This document shows, piece after piece, positions 24,857-30,891 of a stretch of 31,731 nucleotides of DNA. The notes below the pieces were generated by a model, which was given only the letters and a program-made list of their open reading frames with translations, was not told where the DNA came from and searched no databases. The DNA is from Leucobacter sp. UBA1945 (GTDB lineage: Bacteria; Actinomycetota; Actinomycetes; Actinomycetales; Microbacteriaceae). Each line of letters starts with the position of its first letter. Position 1 is the stretch's first letter. The position numbers were made by a program, and so were the translations under genes. The stretch covers positions 8,699-40,429 of the forward strand of contig DDEV01000029.1 of NCBI GenBank assembly GCA_002336855.1. Reading direction: 5' to 3'.

Positions 24857-25672
24857 ATGAGCGAATCACAAGAGATCACCCCCGAGGCCCTCGCCGCCGA
24901 AGCCGCGCGCGTTATCGCTGAACTCAGCGGCGTGCAGAAGCACGACATCGCCCTGACCCTTGGCAGCGGCTGGGGCAAGGCCGCGAGCGCGATCGGTGAG
25001 ATCGTGTCTGAGATTCCCGCCGAGCAGGTGCCGGGCTTTCACGCGGCAGCCGTGGTCGGCCACGGCGGCAAGCTGACCTCGATTCGCATGGCCGATGGCC
25101 GCCATGCGCTGATCATCGGCGCTCGCACCCACTTCTACGAGGGCCGCGGCGTGCGTGCGGTGGTGCACGGCGTGCGCACTGCCGCTGCAACCGGCGCCAA
25201 GACGATGGTGCTCACGAACGGCGCCGGGGGCGTCGACCCGGCGTTCACGCCCGGCCACCCCGTGCTGATCAGCGACCACATCAACCTCACTGCCGCGTCT
25301 CCGATTGAGGGCGCAAACTTCGTCGACCTGACCGACCTCTACTCGCCTCGCCTGCGCGACCTCGCGCGCACGGTCGACCCGAGCCTGAACGAGGGCGTCT
25401 ACGTGCAGTTCACCGGCCCCCACTACGAAAGCCCGGCAGAGGTGCGCTACGCAGGCATCATCGGCGGCGACATCGTCGGCATGTCGACCGCGCTCGAAGC
25501 GATCGCCGCACGCCAGGCCGGCATGGAGATTCTCGGCTTCTCGCTCATCACCAACGCGGCTGCCGGCATCTCAGAGACCCCGCTGAGCCACGAAGAGGTG
25601 CTCGAGGCCGGCCGCGAGGCCGAGCCGAAGCTTGCCGCTCTGCTCGCAGCGCTCGTGCCGCAGCTGCCGTAG
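24857..25672 (+). CDS. punA: Purine-nucleoside phosphorylase
   Basis: A 271-residue trimeric-class phosphorylase that splits purine nucleosides with phosphate to base and ribose 1-phosphate. Motifs in order: GSGWG, VVGHGGK, ARTHFYEG, VLTNGAGGVD, FTGPHYESPAEVR, VGMSTALEAIAAR and ITNAAAG, covering the phosphate, ribose and base sites. Length is standard. The start is leaderless. It ends before two strong hairpins. Confidence 0.95.
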   Translation: MSESQEITPEALAAEAARVIAELSGVQKHDIALTLGSGWGKAASAIGEIVSEIPAEQVPGFHAAAVVGHGGKLTSIRMADGRHALIIGARTHFYEGRGVRAVVHGVRTAAATGAKTMVLTNGAGGVDPAFTPGHPVLISDHINLTAASPIEGANFVDLTDLYSPRLRDLARTVDPSLNEGVYVQFTGPHYESPAEVRYAGIIGGDIVGMSTALEAIAARQAGMEILGFSLITNAAAGISETPLSHEEVLEAGREAEPKLAALLAALVPQLP

Positions 25673-25680
25673 CCCGCACG

Positions 25681-25699
25681 AGCCGACCGCGGGTCGGCT
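25681..25699. terminator. Short hairpin after the phosphorylase gene
   Basis: AGCCGACC and GGTCGGCT form a perfect 8-bp stem with a three-base loop, nine bases after the stop. Confidence 0.55.
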
Positions 25700-25708
25700 G
25701 ACACTGCA

Positions 25709-25758
25709 AATGCGAATGGCCGCGATCCTTTTCGAAAGGGATCGCGGCCATTCGCATT
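25709..25758. terminator. 20-bp perfect stem, bidirectional terminator
   Basis: Two 20-base arms (25709-25728 and 25739-25758) pair perfectly around a 10-base loop, which is itself TTTCGAAA-like. It lies between the convergent phosphorylase gene and the sulfur operon and should terminate both. Confidence 0.85.
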
Positions 25759-25785
25759 CGTAAGAGTGCGTACGGGCCCGAGTGT

Positions 25786-26124
25786 CTAGTCTTCGAGCGT
25801 GTACGCGCCAAACGTGTCTTCGAAGAGCGCCGTCTGACCCGGGCGCACCTCGTTCAAGAAGCGACTGACGAACGGAAAATCACTTACGAAGTGGTCGACC
25901 GACCACACCTCGTGATTCGCGGCGTCGTCCATGTACTCTGGCGATTCGAGACCCGTCACCGACTCCAGACGATCTGGGTACACGGTAACCCAGCGCGGCG
26001 GATGCTCACCGTGCAGCTTCGAGAGGAACACTGGAATTCGAGAGGCCATCATGCGAGCAAGCTGCGAGTCGTCGGACTCTGGCACCGCCTCGCTTTGCTC
26101 GCGCTTTCGCCGAAAGAGCGCCAT
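25786..26124 (-). CDS. Unrecognised 112-residue protein, end of sulfur operon
   Basis: A small soluble protein with no family that I recognise. It has a basic N-terminus (FRRKREQ), then an acidic, aromatic-rich body with SRIPVFLSKLHGEHPPRWVT and FVSDFPFVSRFLNEV. It has no cysteine, signal peptide or membrane helix. Its ATG comes six bases after the stop of the 39-residue cysteine-rich protein, so the two are co-transcribed. That places it in the persulfide operon, and the terminator at 25709-25758 closes the unit. Any role in sulfur handling is inferred from position alone. Confidence 0.75.
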   Translation of the reverse strand: MALFRRKREQSEAVPESDDSQLARMMASRIPVFLSKLHGEHPPRWVTVYPDRLESVTGLESPEYMDDAANHEVWSVDHFVSDFPFVSRFLNEVRPGQTALFEDTFGAYTLED

Positions 26125-26130
26125 GTTGTT

Positions 26131-26250
26131 CTAGGCGCCGCAGCTGCAGCGATCGGCCTCGGGCACTCCCGCAAGCGCCTCTTCGATGTGCTCGCCGCAC
26201 CCTGCCCAGGTCGGCTTGCCGCAGCGCTCGCAGCTCACTCGTGCACACAT
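26131..26250 (-). CDS. 39-residue cysteine-rich TWAGCGxH protein, copy A
   Basis: A very small protein with Cys at 2, 7, 10, 18, 35 and 37 and His at 21: CxxC, then TWAGCGEH, then GVPEADRCSC. The pattern suggests a metal site or redox-active thiols. ATG 26250 has AAGGAG seven bases upstream. It aligns without gaps to the product at 28467-28649, with 19 of the first 37 positions identical by eye. It lies 63 bases after the CoA-disulfide-reductase/rhodanese gene and six before the unknown gene. I recall similar short proteins in other bacteria with no assigned function. Confidence 0.85.
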   Translation of the reverse strand: MCARVSCERCGKPTWAGCGEHIEEALAGVPEADRCSCGA

Positions 26251-26313
26251 ATTGTTCTCCTTAACATAAGTGATCTTCGCAGGAAGCGGCATCGATCAGA
26301 ATTGAAGTGGTCT

Positions 26314-28029
26314 TTAGCCGGTGACAAGAATCCCTTCACCGAGCACCGCACGTAGGGTGAGCATACCGCCAGAAAGTGAGGCGGAGTCAAAACCGGCCTG
26401 CGAGAGCACCCGGTTCGCGATGTGCGAGCGCACGCCTGAGCCGCACAGCGCTCGAACCGGTCTTCCTTCGGCGGCGGCACGCACCTCTTCGATTCGACCA
26501 CGGAGCTCCGTGTGCGGCACATGCAGCGCGCCGGGCAGGTGCCCAGCAGCGAACTCGGCTTTGCTTCGCACGTCGAGGATCAGCGCCGAATCGCGCAGGG
26601 ACTCCCACTCTTCGGCGTACCAAAGCTGCAGCACCCCGTCGATGACGTTCGCGCCGACCATTCCGATCATATTGACCGGGTCTTTGGCGCTGCCGTAGAC
26701 GGGCGAGTACGCGAGGTCGAGGTCGATGAGGTCGTCTACCGCGAACCCGGCCCGGATCGCAGTCGCAAGCACGTCGATGCGTTTGTCGACGCCCTGTTTT
26801 CCAAGACCCTGCGCGCCAAGCAACACACCGTCGCCCTTGCGAATGTGCACCACCAGCGCCATCTGTTCGGCGCCCGGAAAGTACCCAGCGTGTTGCGCGG
26901 GATGCAGATGCAGCGTCTCGTGCTCGATGCCGGCCTGTTCGAGCGATGCCCGATTGGCTCCGGTCATTGCCGCGGTGAGTTCGCCGACGCGCACGATCGC
27001 GGTGCCGACGGCAGTAGGGATCTCTCGAGCACACTCGCCGAGCAGGATATGGTCGGCGATCTGGCGGCCGGCACGGTTCGCGGGGCCCGCGAGCGCTACC
27101 GGGCGGCGAATGCCCGTGACTCGGTCGACGGAGATCACTGCGTCGCCGGCCGCGTATACGCCCTCGAGATTGGTGCGTCCGTGCGCATCGACCACCATCG
27201 CGCCGCGCTCGCAGGCGACTCCCGAGGCCTCGAACACTGCGGTGTCCGGACGAACACCGACCGAGAGCACAATAAGGTCAGCTTCGAGCCTGCGCCCGTC
27301 GCTGAGCACGACGACATCGTGTTCGACGCCGTGCTCGATTGACTGTGCTGCGACCCCGGCACGCACCTCGATCCCGAGCCTGCGCAGTTCGGCGGTCACT
27401 CCTGCGGCGATCTCCCGCTCCAGGGGTGGCAGCACGTGCGGCGCGAATTCGATCAAGTCGACCTGAAGTCCCTGCAGGCGCAGAGCCTCAGCAGCTTCAA
27501 CTCCGATAAAACCCGCACCGAGCACCACTGCACGCCGGGCTGGCGATTCAGCCGATCCTGCGGCGCTGCCCTCAACGCGCTCGCGCAACGCGATAGCGTC
27601 GGCTACGGTGCGTAGCGTGCGCACCCGGGGAGAGTCGAGGCCATCGATCGGTGGTCGCGCCGCGACTGCGCCGGGGGCGAGGATCAGCGCGTCGTAGGGC
27701 AGTTCAAAAGCCCCCTGCGCGCCGCGCACGCTGACCCGCTTCGCCGCTGTGTCGACACCCACCACCTCGTGATTCACGCGCACATCGAGGTCGAGCGCGG
27801 CGCGCAATGACTCCGGGGTGTGCAGCAGCAGGCTTTCACGGTCTGCGATCTCTCCGCCGACGAAATATGGAAGCCCGCAGTTCGCGAACGAGACGTGTTC
27901 GCCGCGCTCGAGCACGATGATGTTCGCCTGCTCATCGAGCCTGCGCGCTCGTGCGGCGGCGCTCATTCCCGCGGCCACCCCACCTACGATGACAATGTTT
28001 TTCAAGGTCTGCTCCGGTGCCACGCTCAC
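26314..28029 (-). CDS. CoA-disulfide reductase / rhodanese fusion
   Basis: A flavoprotein of about 571 residues fused to a sulfurtransferase domain. Visible features are the FAD fold IVIVGGVAAGMSAAAR, the active cysteine in SFANCGLPYF (about C51), the NAD site VVLGAGFIGVEAAE and the FAD aspartate in GVYAAGDAV. The C-terminal rhodanese domain (about 480-565) has active loop ALCGSGVRS (about C529). Such fusions reduce CoA-disulfide or CoA-persulfide and polysulfide with NAD(P)H. GTG 28029 sits one base after the thioredoxin stop; GTG 28050 (overlapping) and TTG 28005 (with GGAG upstream) are alternatives. Confidence 0.93.
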   Translation of the reverse strand: MSVAPEQTLKNIVIVGGVAAGMSAAARARRLDEQANIIVLERGEHVSFANCGLPYFVGGEIADRESLLLHTPESLRAALDLDVRVNHEVVGVDTAAKRVSVRGAQGAFELPYDALILAPGAVAARPPIDGLDSPRVRTLRTVADAIALRERVEGSAAGSAESPARRAVVLGAGFIGVEAAEALRLQGLQVDLIEFAPHVLPPLEREIAAGVTAELRRLGIEVRAGVAAQSIEHGVEHDVVVLSDGRRLEADLIVLSVGVRPDTAVFEASGVACERGAMVVDAHGRTNLEGVYAAGDAVISVDRVTGIRRPVALAGPANRAGRQIADHILLGECAREIPTAVGTAIVRVGELTAAMTGANRASLEQAGIEHETLHLHPAQHAGYFPGAEQMALVVHIRKGDGVLLGAQGLGKQGVDKRIDVLATAIRAGFAVDDLIDLDLAYSPVYGSAKDPVNMIGMVGANVIDGVLQLWYAEEWESLRDSALILDVRSKAEFAAGHLPGALHVPHTELRGRIEEVRAAAEGRPVRALCGSGVRSHIANRVLSQAGFDSASLSGGMLTLRAVLGEGILVTG

Positions 28030-28030
28030 G

Positions 28031-28420
28031 CTAGACCTGCGCTCCGTCACTGCGTTCGCCCGACTCTTGAGCTGCGATCTGTGCTCGCACCTCGTTCATG
28101 TCAAGCGCACGTACCCCCGCAATCAATTGCTCGAGTTGCGCTGCCGGGAGCGCACCAGCCTGCGAGAAGACGATGACGTTCTCTCGGAAGATCATGAGCG
28201 TGGGGATGGATGTGATCTGGAACCCGGCGGCGAGCTGTTGCTCGGCCTCGGTGTCAACCTTGGCGAACACGATATCGCTGTGTGTCTCGCTCGCGGCCTC
28301 GAACACCGGGGCGAACGCGCGACACGGGCCGCACCAGGCGGCCCAGAAGTCTACGATCACGATGTCGTTCTGCGTGACCGCCTGTTCGAAGGTATCGATA
28401 GTGAGTGCTTTTGTTGTCAT
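28031..28420 (-). CDS. Thioredoxin
   Basis: A 129-residue thioredoxin with the WCGPC active site (C30, C33) and the cis-proline in SIPT (about P73). The C-terminal extension (NEVRAQIAAQESGERSD) is longer than in classical thioredoxin. It leads the operon with the CoA-disulfide-reductase/rhodanese fusion and may reduce persulfides formed there. ATG 28420 is leaderless: TATTCT ends seven bases upstream, and a CsoR/CstR-type palindrome fills that promoter's spacer. Confidence 0.94.
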   Translation of the reverse strand: MTTKALTIDTFEQAVTQNDIVIVDFWAAWCGPCRAFAPVFEAASETHSDIVFAKVDTEAEQQLAAGFQITSIPTLMIFRENVIVFSQAGALPAAQLEQLIAGVRALDMNEVRAQIAAQESGERSDGAQV

Positions 28421-28427
28421 AATAATC

Positions 28428-28456
28428 AGAATACCCCCGGGGGTATATTTTGTCTA
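28428..28456 (-). promoter_or_regulatory. Thioredoxin operon promoter with embedded CstR/CsoR operator
   Basis: On the minus strand a -35 TAGACA (28451-28456) is followed by a 17-base spacer and a -10 TATTCT (28428-28433). The perfect palindrome ATACCCCCGGGGGTAT (28431-28446) fills most of the spacer, so a bound repressor would block polymerase. Confidence 0.8.
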
Positions 28457-28466
28457 CCGTGGGCGC

Positions 28467-28649
28467 TCACTTGCCGAACACTCTCCTCAAGAACCCTCCC
28501 TGGGGCCTGGATTCATCGATCTCTCGCTGAGTATGCGATCCGCCACACCATTGCCCCTCGGGCACGCCCGCTTTCACCAGGGCGACGTGCTGCCCACAGC
28601 CCGCCCAAGTCGTCTTTTCACACACCCGACACCGCACTGCACGACACAT
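28467..28649 (-). CDS. 60-residue cysteine-rich TWAGCGxH protein, copy B
   Basis: Paralog of the product at 26131-26250, with a C-terminal extension of about 22 residues ending FLRRVFGK. Cys at 2, 7, 10, 18 and 35 and His at 21 are shared: CRVC, then TTWAGCGQH, then GVPEGQWC. The CxC of copy A (35/37) is CGG here. ATG 28649 follows GAGGAG; the in-frame codon at 28661 is less favoured. It lies just upstream of the thioredoxin operon on the same strand and downstream of the operator pair. Function unknown; a thiol or metal role is a guess. Confidence 0.85.
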   Translation of the reverse strand: MCRAVRCRVCEKTTWAGCGQHVALVKAGVPEGQWCGGSHTQREIDESRPQGGFLRRVFGK

Positions 28650-28689
28650 AACTCTCCTCAATTCCCGAGACGCAGTCTCGTTCTCATTT

Positions 28690-28709
28690 AAAAGCGGGCA
28701 GTTACCCGC
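28690..28709 (-). terminator. Small hairpin with TTTT in leader of copy B
   Basis: On the minus strand GCGGG-TAACTG-CCCGC is followed by TTTT. It would lie in the 5' leader of the copy B transcript, so it could act as an attenuator. The 5-bp stem is weak. Confidence 0.35.
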
Positions 28710-28710
28710 G

Positions 28711-28728
28711 AATACCCCATGGAGTATT
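28711..28728. promoter_or_regulatory. CsoR/CstR-type operator, imperfect copy
   Basis: AATACCCCATGGAGTATT is palindromic except for one mismatched pair. It lies where the minus-strand transcript for copy B should begin. Confidence 0.6.
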
Positions 28729-28732
28729 ATTC

Positions 28733-28754
28733 ATTATACCCTCAGGGGTATAAT
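28733..28754. promoter_or_regulatory. Shared divergent promoter and operator (ATTATACCC/GGGTATAAT)
   Basis: ATTATACCC (28733-28741) and GGGTATAAT (28746-28754) are perfect arms around TCAG. Each arm contains TATAAT on its own strand. The plus-strand TATAAT (28749-28754) ends seven bases before the regulator ATG 28762, and the minus-strand one can serve copy B. Binding here would give autoregulation. Confidence 0.75.
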
Positions 28755-28761
28755 TGGATGT

Positions 28762-29037
28762 ATGGATGCACGCACAGTTGAGGCCGCAGAGGCCAAGCGC
28801 AAGATCGTGAACCGCCTGCGCAGAGCCCATGGACAGCTTGGCGCGGTCATCGCCGCAGTCGAGGCAGATGCCAGCTGCAGAGACGTTGTGCAGCAGCTCA
28901 GCGCCGTGTCGAAGGCGGTCGATCGCGCGGGATTTCTCGTGGTCTCCACCGCACTCAAAGACTGTCTTGCGAACCCGGAAGACCCGCAGCAGCTTGATTC
29001 CGACGAGCTGGAGAAACTCTTTCTCTCGCTCGCTTGA
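28762..29037 (+). CDS. CsoR/RcnR-family regulator, CstR-like
   Basis: A 91-residue all-helical repressor of the CsoR/RcnR (DUF156) family, with RLRRAHGQL in helix 1 and CRDVVQQLSAVSKAVDRAG in helix 2. The cysteines C39 and C68 are 29 apart, the spacing of CsoR Cys36/Cys65 and CstR Cys31/Cys60. The copper-ligand histidine position (four before the second cysteine) is A64. Without this histidine, copper sensing of the CsoR kind is unlikely and persulfide sensing as in CstR is favoured. The leaderless start lies inside its own operator region. It is divergent from the thioredoxin/rhodanese genes it probably represses. Confidence 0.9.
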   Translation: MDARTVEAAEAKRKIVNRLRRAHGQLGAVIAAVEADASCRDVVQQLSAVSKAVDRAGFLVVSTALKDCLANPEDPQQLDSDELEKLFLSLA

Positions 29038-29073
29038 ACCAATCGCACGCGGACCCATCGTCCGTGGTGGTGG

Positions 29074-29079
29074 TAGTTT
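29074..29079 (+). promoter_or_regulatory. Candidate -10 box of the phosphohexomutase gene (TAGTTT)
   Basis: TAGTTT predicts a start near 29086 and a leader of about 34 bases with AAAGG before ATG 29120. A small GGAC/GTCC hairpin upstream (about 29051-29063) may end the regulator transcript. Confidence 0.4.
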
Positions 29080-29119
29080 GAGATGATTCGAACCCACAGG
29101 GGCATGTGAAAGGTGGGAG

Positions 29120-30889
29120 ATGGCAGTCGATACGATGCTCGAGACACAGGTACGCGACTGGATCGACGCCGATCCAGACCCTGAGACGAGCGCTGAGGCG
29201 TCGACGCTGCTTGCGAGCGCACTCGCGGGCGACGCAGCGGCCGAGTCTCAGCTTCGCAGCGCCTTCGCGGGGCGACTCGCGTTCGGCACCGCCGGGCTGC
29301 GTGCCGAGCGGAGTGCCGGCCCTGCTCGCATGAACCGCGTGGTGGTGTCGCAGACCAGCGCCGGCTTTGCGGCGATCTTGCTCGAGCGCGCGGCTCGCGG
29401 CGAGGCCGCCAACCCGCCAAGCATCGTGATCGGCTACGACGCCCGCATCAACTCCGACGTGTTCGCTCGCGATACCGCCGAGATCATGGCTGGCGCGGGG
29501 CTCAGGGTCACGCTGCTGCCGAAGGCAATGCCGACGCCGGTGACCGCCTTCGCGGTGCGGCACCTGGGAGTGTCTGCCGGGGTCATGGTGACCGCGAGCC
29601 ACAACCCGCCCCGCGACAACGGCTACAAGGTATATCTCGGCGATGCCGATGCCGGGTCGCAGATCATCCCTCCCGTCGACGGCCAGATCGCCGCACAGAT
29701 CGACCTCGCCGCCGAGGCGCCGTTCGCGTCGCTGCCTCGCTCGACCGACTACACGGTGGCGGGTGACGAGGTGCAGCAGGCCTACATCGACCACGTTTCG
29801 GGCGCGGTGCGCGAGGGCCTTCCCAGTGATCCGAACAGCGCCGCTGGCGACACTCCACTGGCCGCGCATGTTCCCCTCAGCATCGTTTACACCGCCATGC
29901 ACGGTGTCGGCTCAGAGACCGCGAAGCGTGTGTTCGCATCGCTCGCGCTGCCCGAGGTGACGCCGGTGCCCGAGCAAGATCAGCCCGACGGCGCGTTTCC
30001 GACAGTGTCGTTTCCGAACCCCGAAGAACCTGGCGCCCTCGATCTCGCGTTTCGCACCGCCCGCGAACATGACGCCGAGCTGATCGTCGCGCACGACCCC
30101 GACGCCGATCGCCTCGCAATCGCGCTTCCCGACCCGACTACCGCAGACGGTTACCGCCGCCTCACCGGCAACGAGCTGGGTTTGCTGCTCGGTTGGCGCG
30201 CTGCAGAGCGCGCACGCCTGCGTGCAGCGCACTCGGGCCAGGTGGCCACCGGGTCGCTTGCCTGCACCCATGTTTCGTCGCCCGCGCTCGGCGCCGTGGC
30301 TCGCGCCTACGGGCTCGACTACGCCGAGACCCTCTCGGGTTTCAAATGGGTCTCGCGCGTGCCCGCTCTACTGTTCGGCTTCGAAGAGGCAATTGGCTAC
30401 CTCACCCACCCCGAGGTGATTCGCGACAAAGACGGCATCTTGGCGAGCGCCGATGCGATTGCGATGGCACGCGAGGCAAAGCTCGCCGGCAAGACCCTCT
30501 GGGATCTGCTCGACGATGCGAGCATGCGGTTCGGCCACTTCGCAAGCACCCAGGTGGTGGTTCGCCTTGGCGGCATGGCCGAGGCCACGCAACTCGCCGG
30601 GAGATTGCGCGCGCAGCCGCTCACCGAGCTCGGCGGAGTCGCGGTCACCGAGCTGCAAGACCTGCTCGTGCCGGGCGCGGCTGCGGTGCCGGCCAATGTG
30701 CTGTGCTACACCCTCGCAGACGGCACACGCGTCATGATTCGCCCGAGCGGCACCGAGCCGAAGCTCAAGGTCTACATCGACACGTTTTCTGACGTGGGAT
30801 CGCTCGAACAACGACAGCAGGCCGCGGTGGGCGCGCTCGCAACTGTCGAGACGGCACTGCGCGAATACCTGGAGCGAGCGGCGGCATAG
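29120..30889 (+). CDS. Phospho-sugar mutase (phosphoglucomutase/phosphomannomutase)
   Basis: A 589-residue alpha-D-phosphohexomutase that interconverts hexose 1- and 6-phosphates. The phosphoserine is in VTASHNPPRDNGYK (about S160). The Mg-binding loop is HDPDADR, the sugar-recognition loop is GFEEAIGY, and the phosphate-binding loop is RPSGTEPKLK. Length and FGTAGLRAE near the N-terminus match the PgmB/ManB-like group with an N-terminal extension. Glucose or mannose preference cannot be read. The stop is two bases before the next gene's GTG, so they are one operon. Confidence 0.94.
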   Translation: MAVDTMLETQVRDWIDADPDPETSAEASTLLASALAGDAAAESQLRSAFAGRLAFGTAGLRAERSAGPARMNRVVVSQTSAGFAAILLERAARGEAANPPSIVIGYDARINSDVFARDTAEIMAGAGLRVTLLPKAMPTPVTAFAVRHLGVSAGVMVTASHNPPRDNGYKVYLGDADAGSQIIPPVDGQIAAQIDLAAEAPFASLPRSTDYTVAGDEVQQAYIDHVSGAVREGLPSDPNSAAGDTPLAAHVPLSIVYTAMHGVGSETAKRVFASLALPEVTPVPEQDQPDGAFPTVSFPNPEEPGALDLAFRTAREHDAELIVAHDPDADRLAIALPDPTTADGYRRLTGNELGLLLGWRAAERARLRAAHSGQVATGSLACTHVSSPALGAVARAYGLDYAETLSGFKWVSRVPALLFGFEEAIGYLTHPEVIRDKDGILASADAIAMAREAKLAGKTLWDLLDDASMRFGHFASTQVVVRLGGMAEATQLAGRLRAQPLTELGGVAVTELQDLLVPGAAAVPANVLCYTLADGTRVMIRPSGTEPKLKVYIDTFSDVGSLEQRQQAAVGALATVETALREYLERAAA

Positions 30890-30891
30890 TC

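Noticed and set aside
28762..29037. Copper-sensing CsoR
   Set aside because: The histidine ligand is alanine (A64) and no copper ATPase or chaperone is nearby, so a persulfide sensor fits better.
29083..29109. Possible eight-codon upstream peptide before the phosphohexomutase
   Set aside because: The ATG lies before the predicted transcript start and has no ribosome-binding site.
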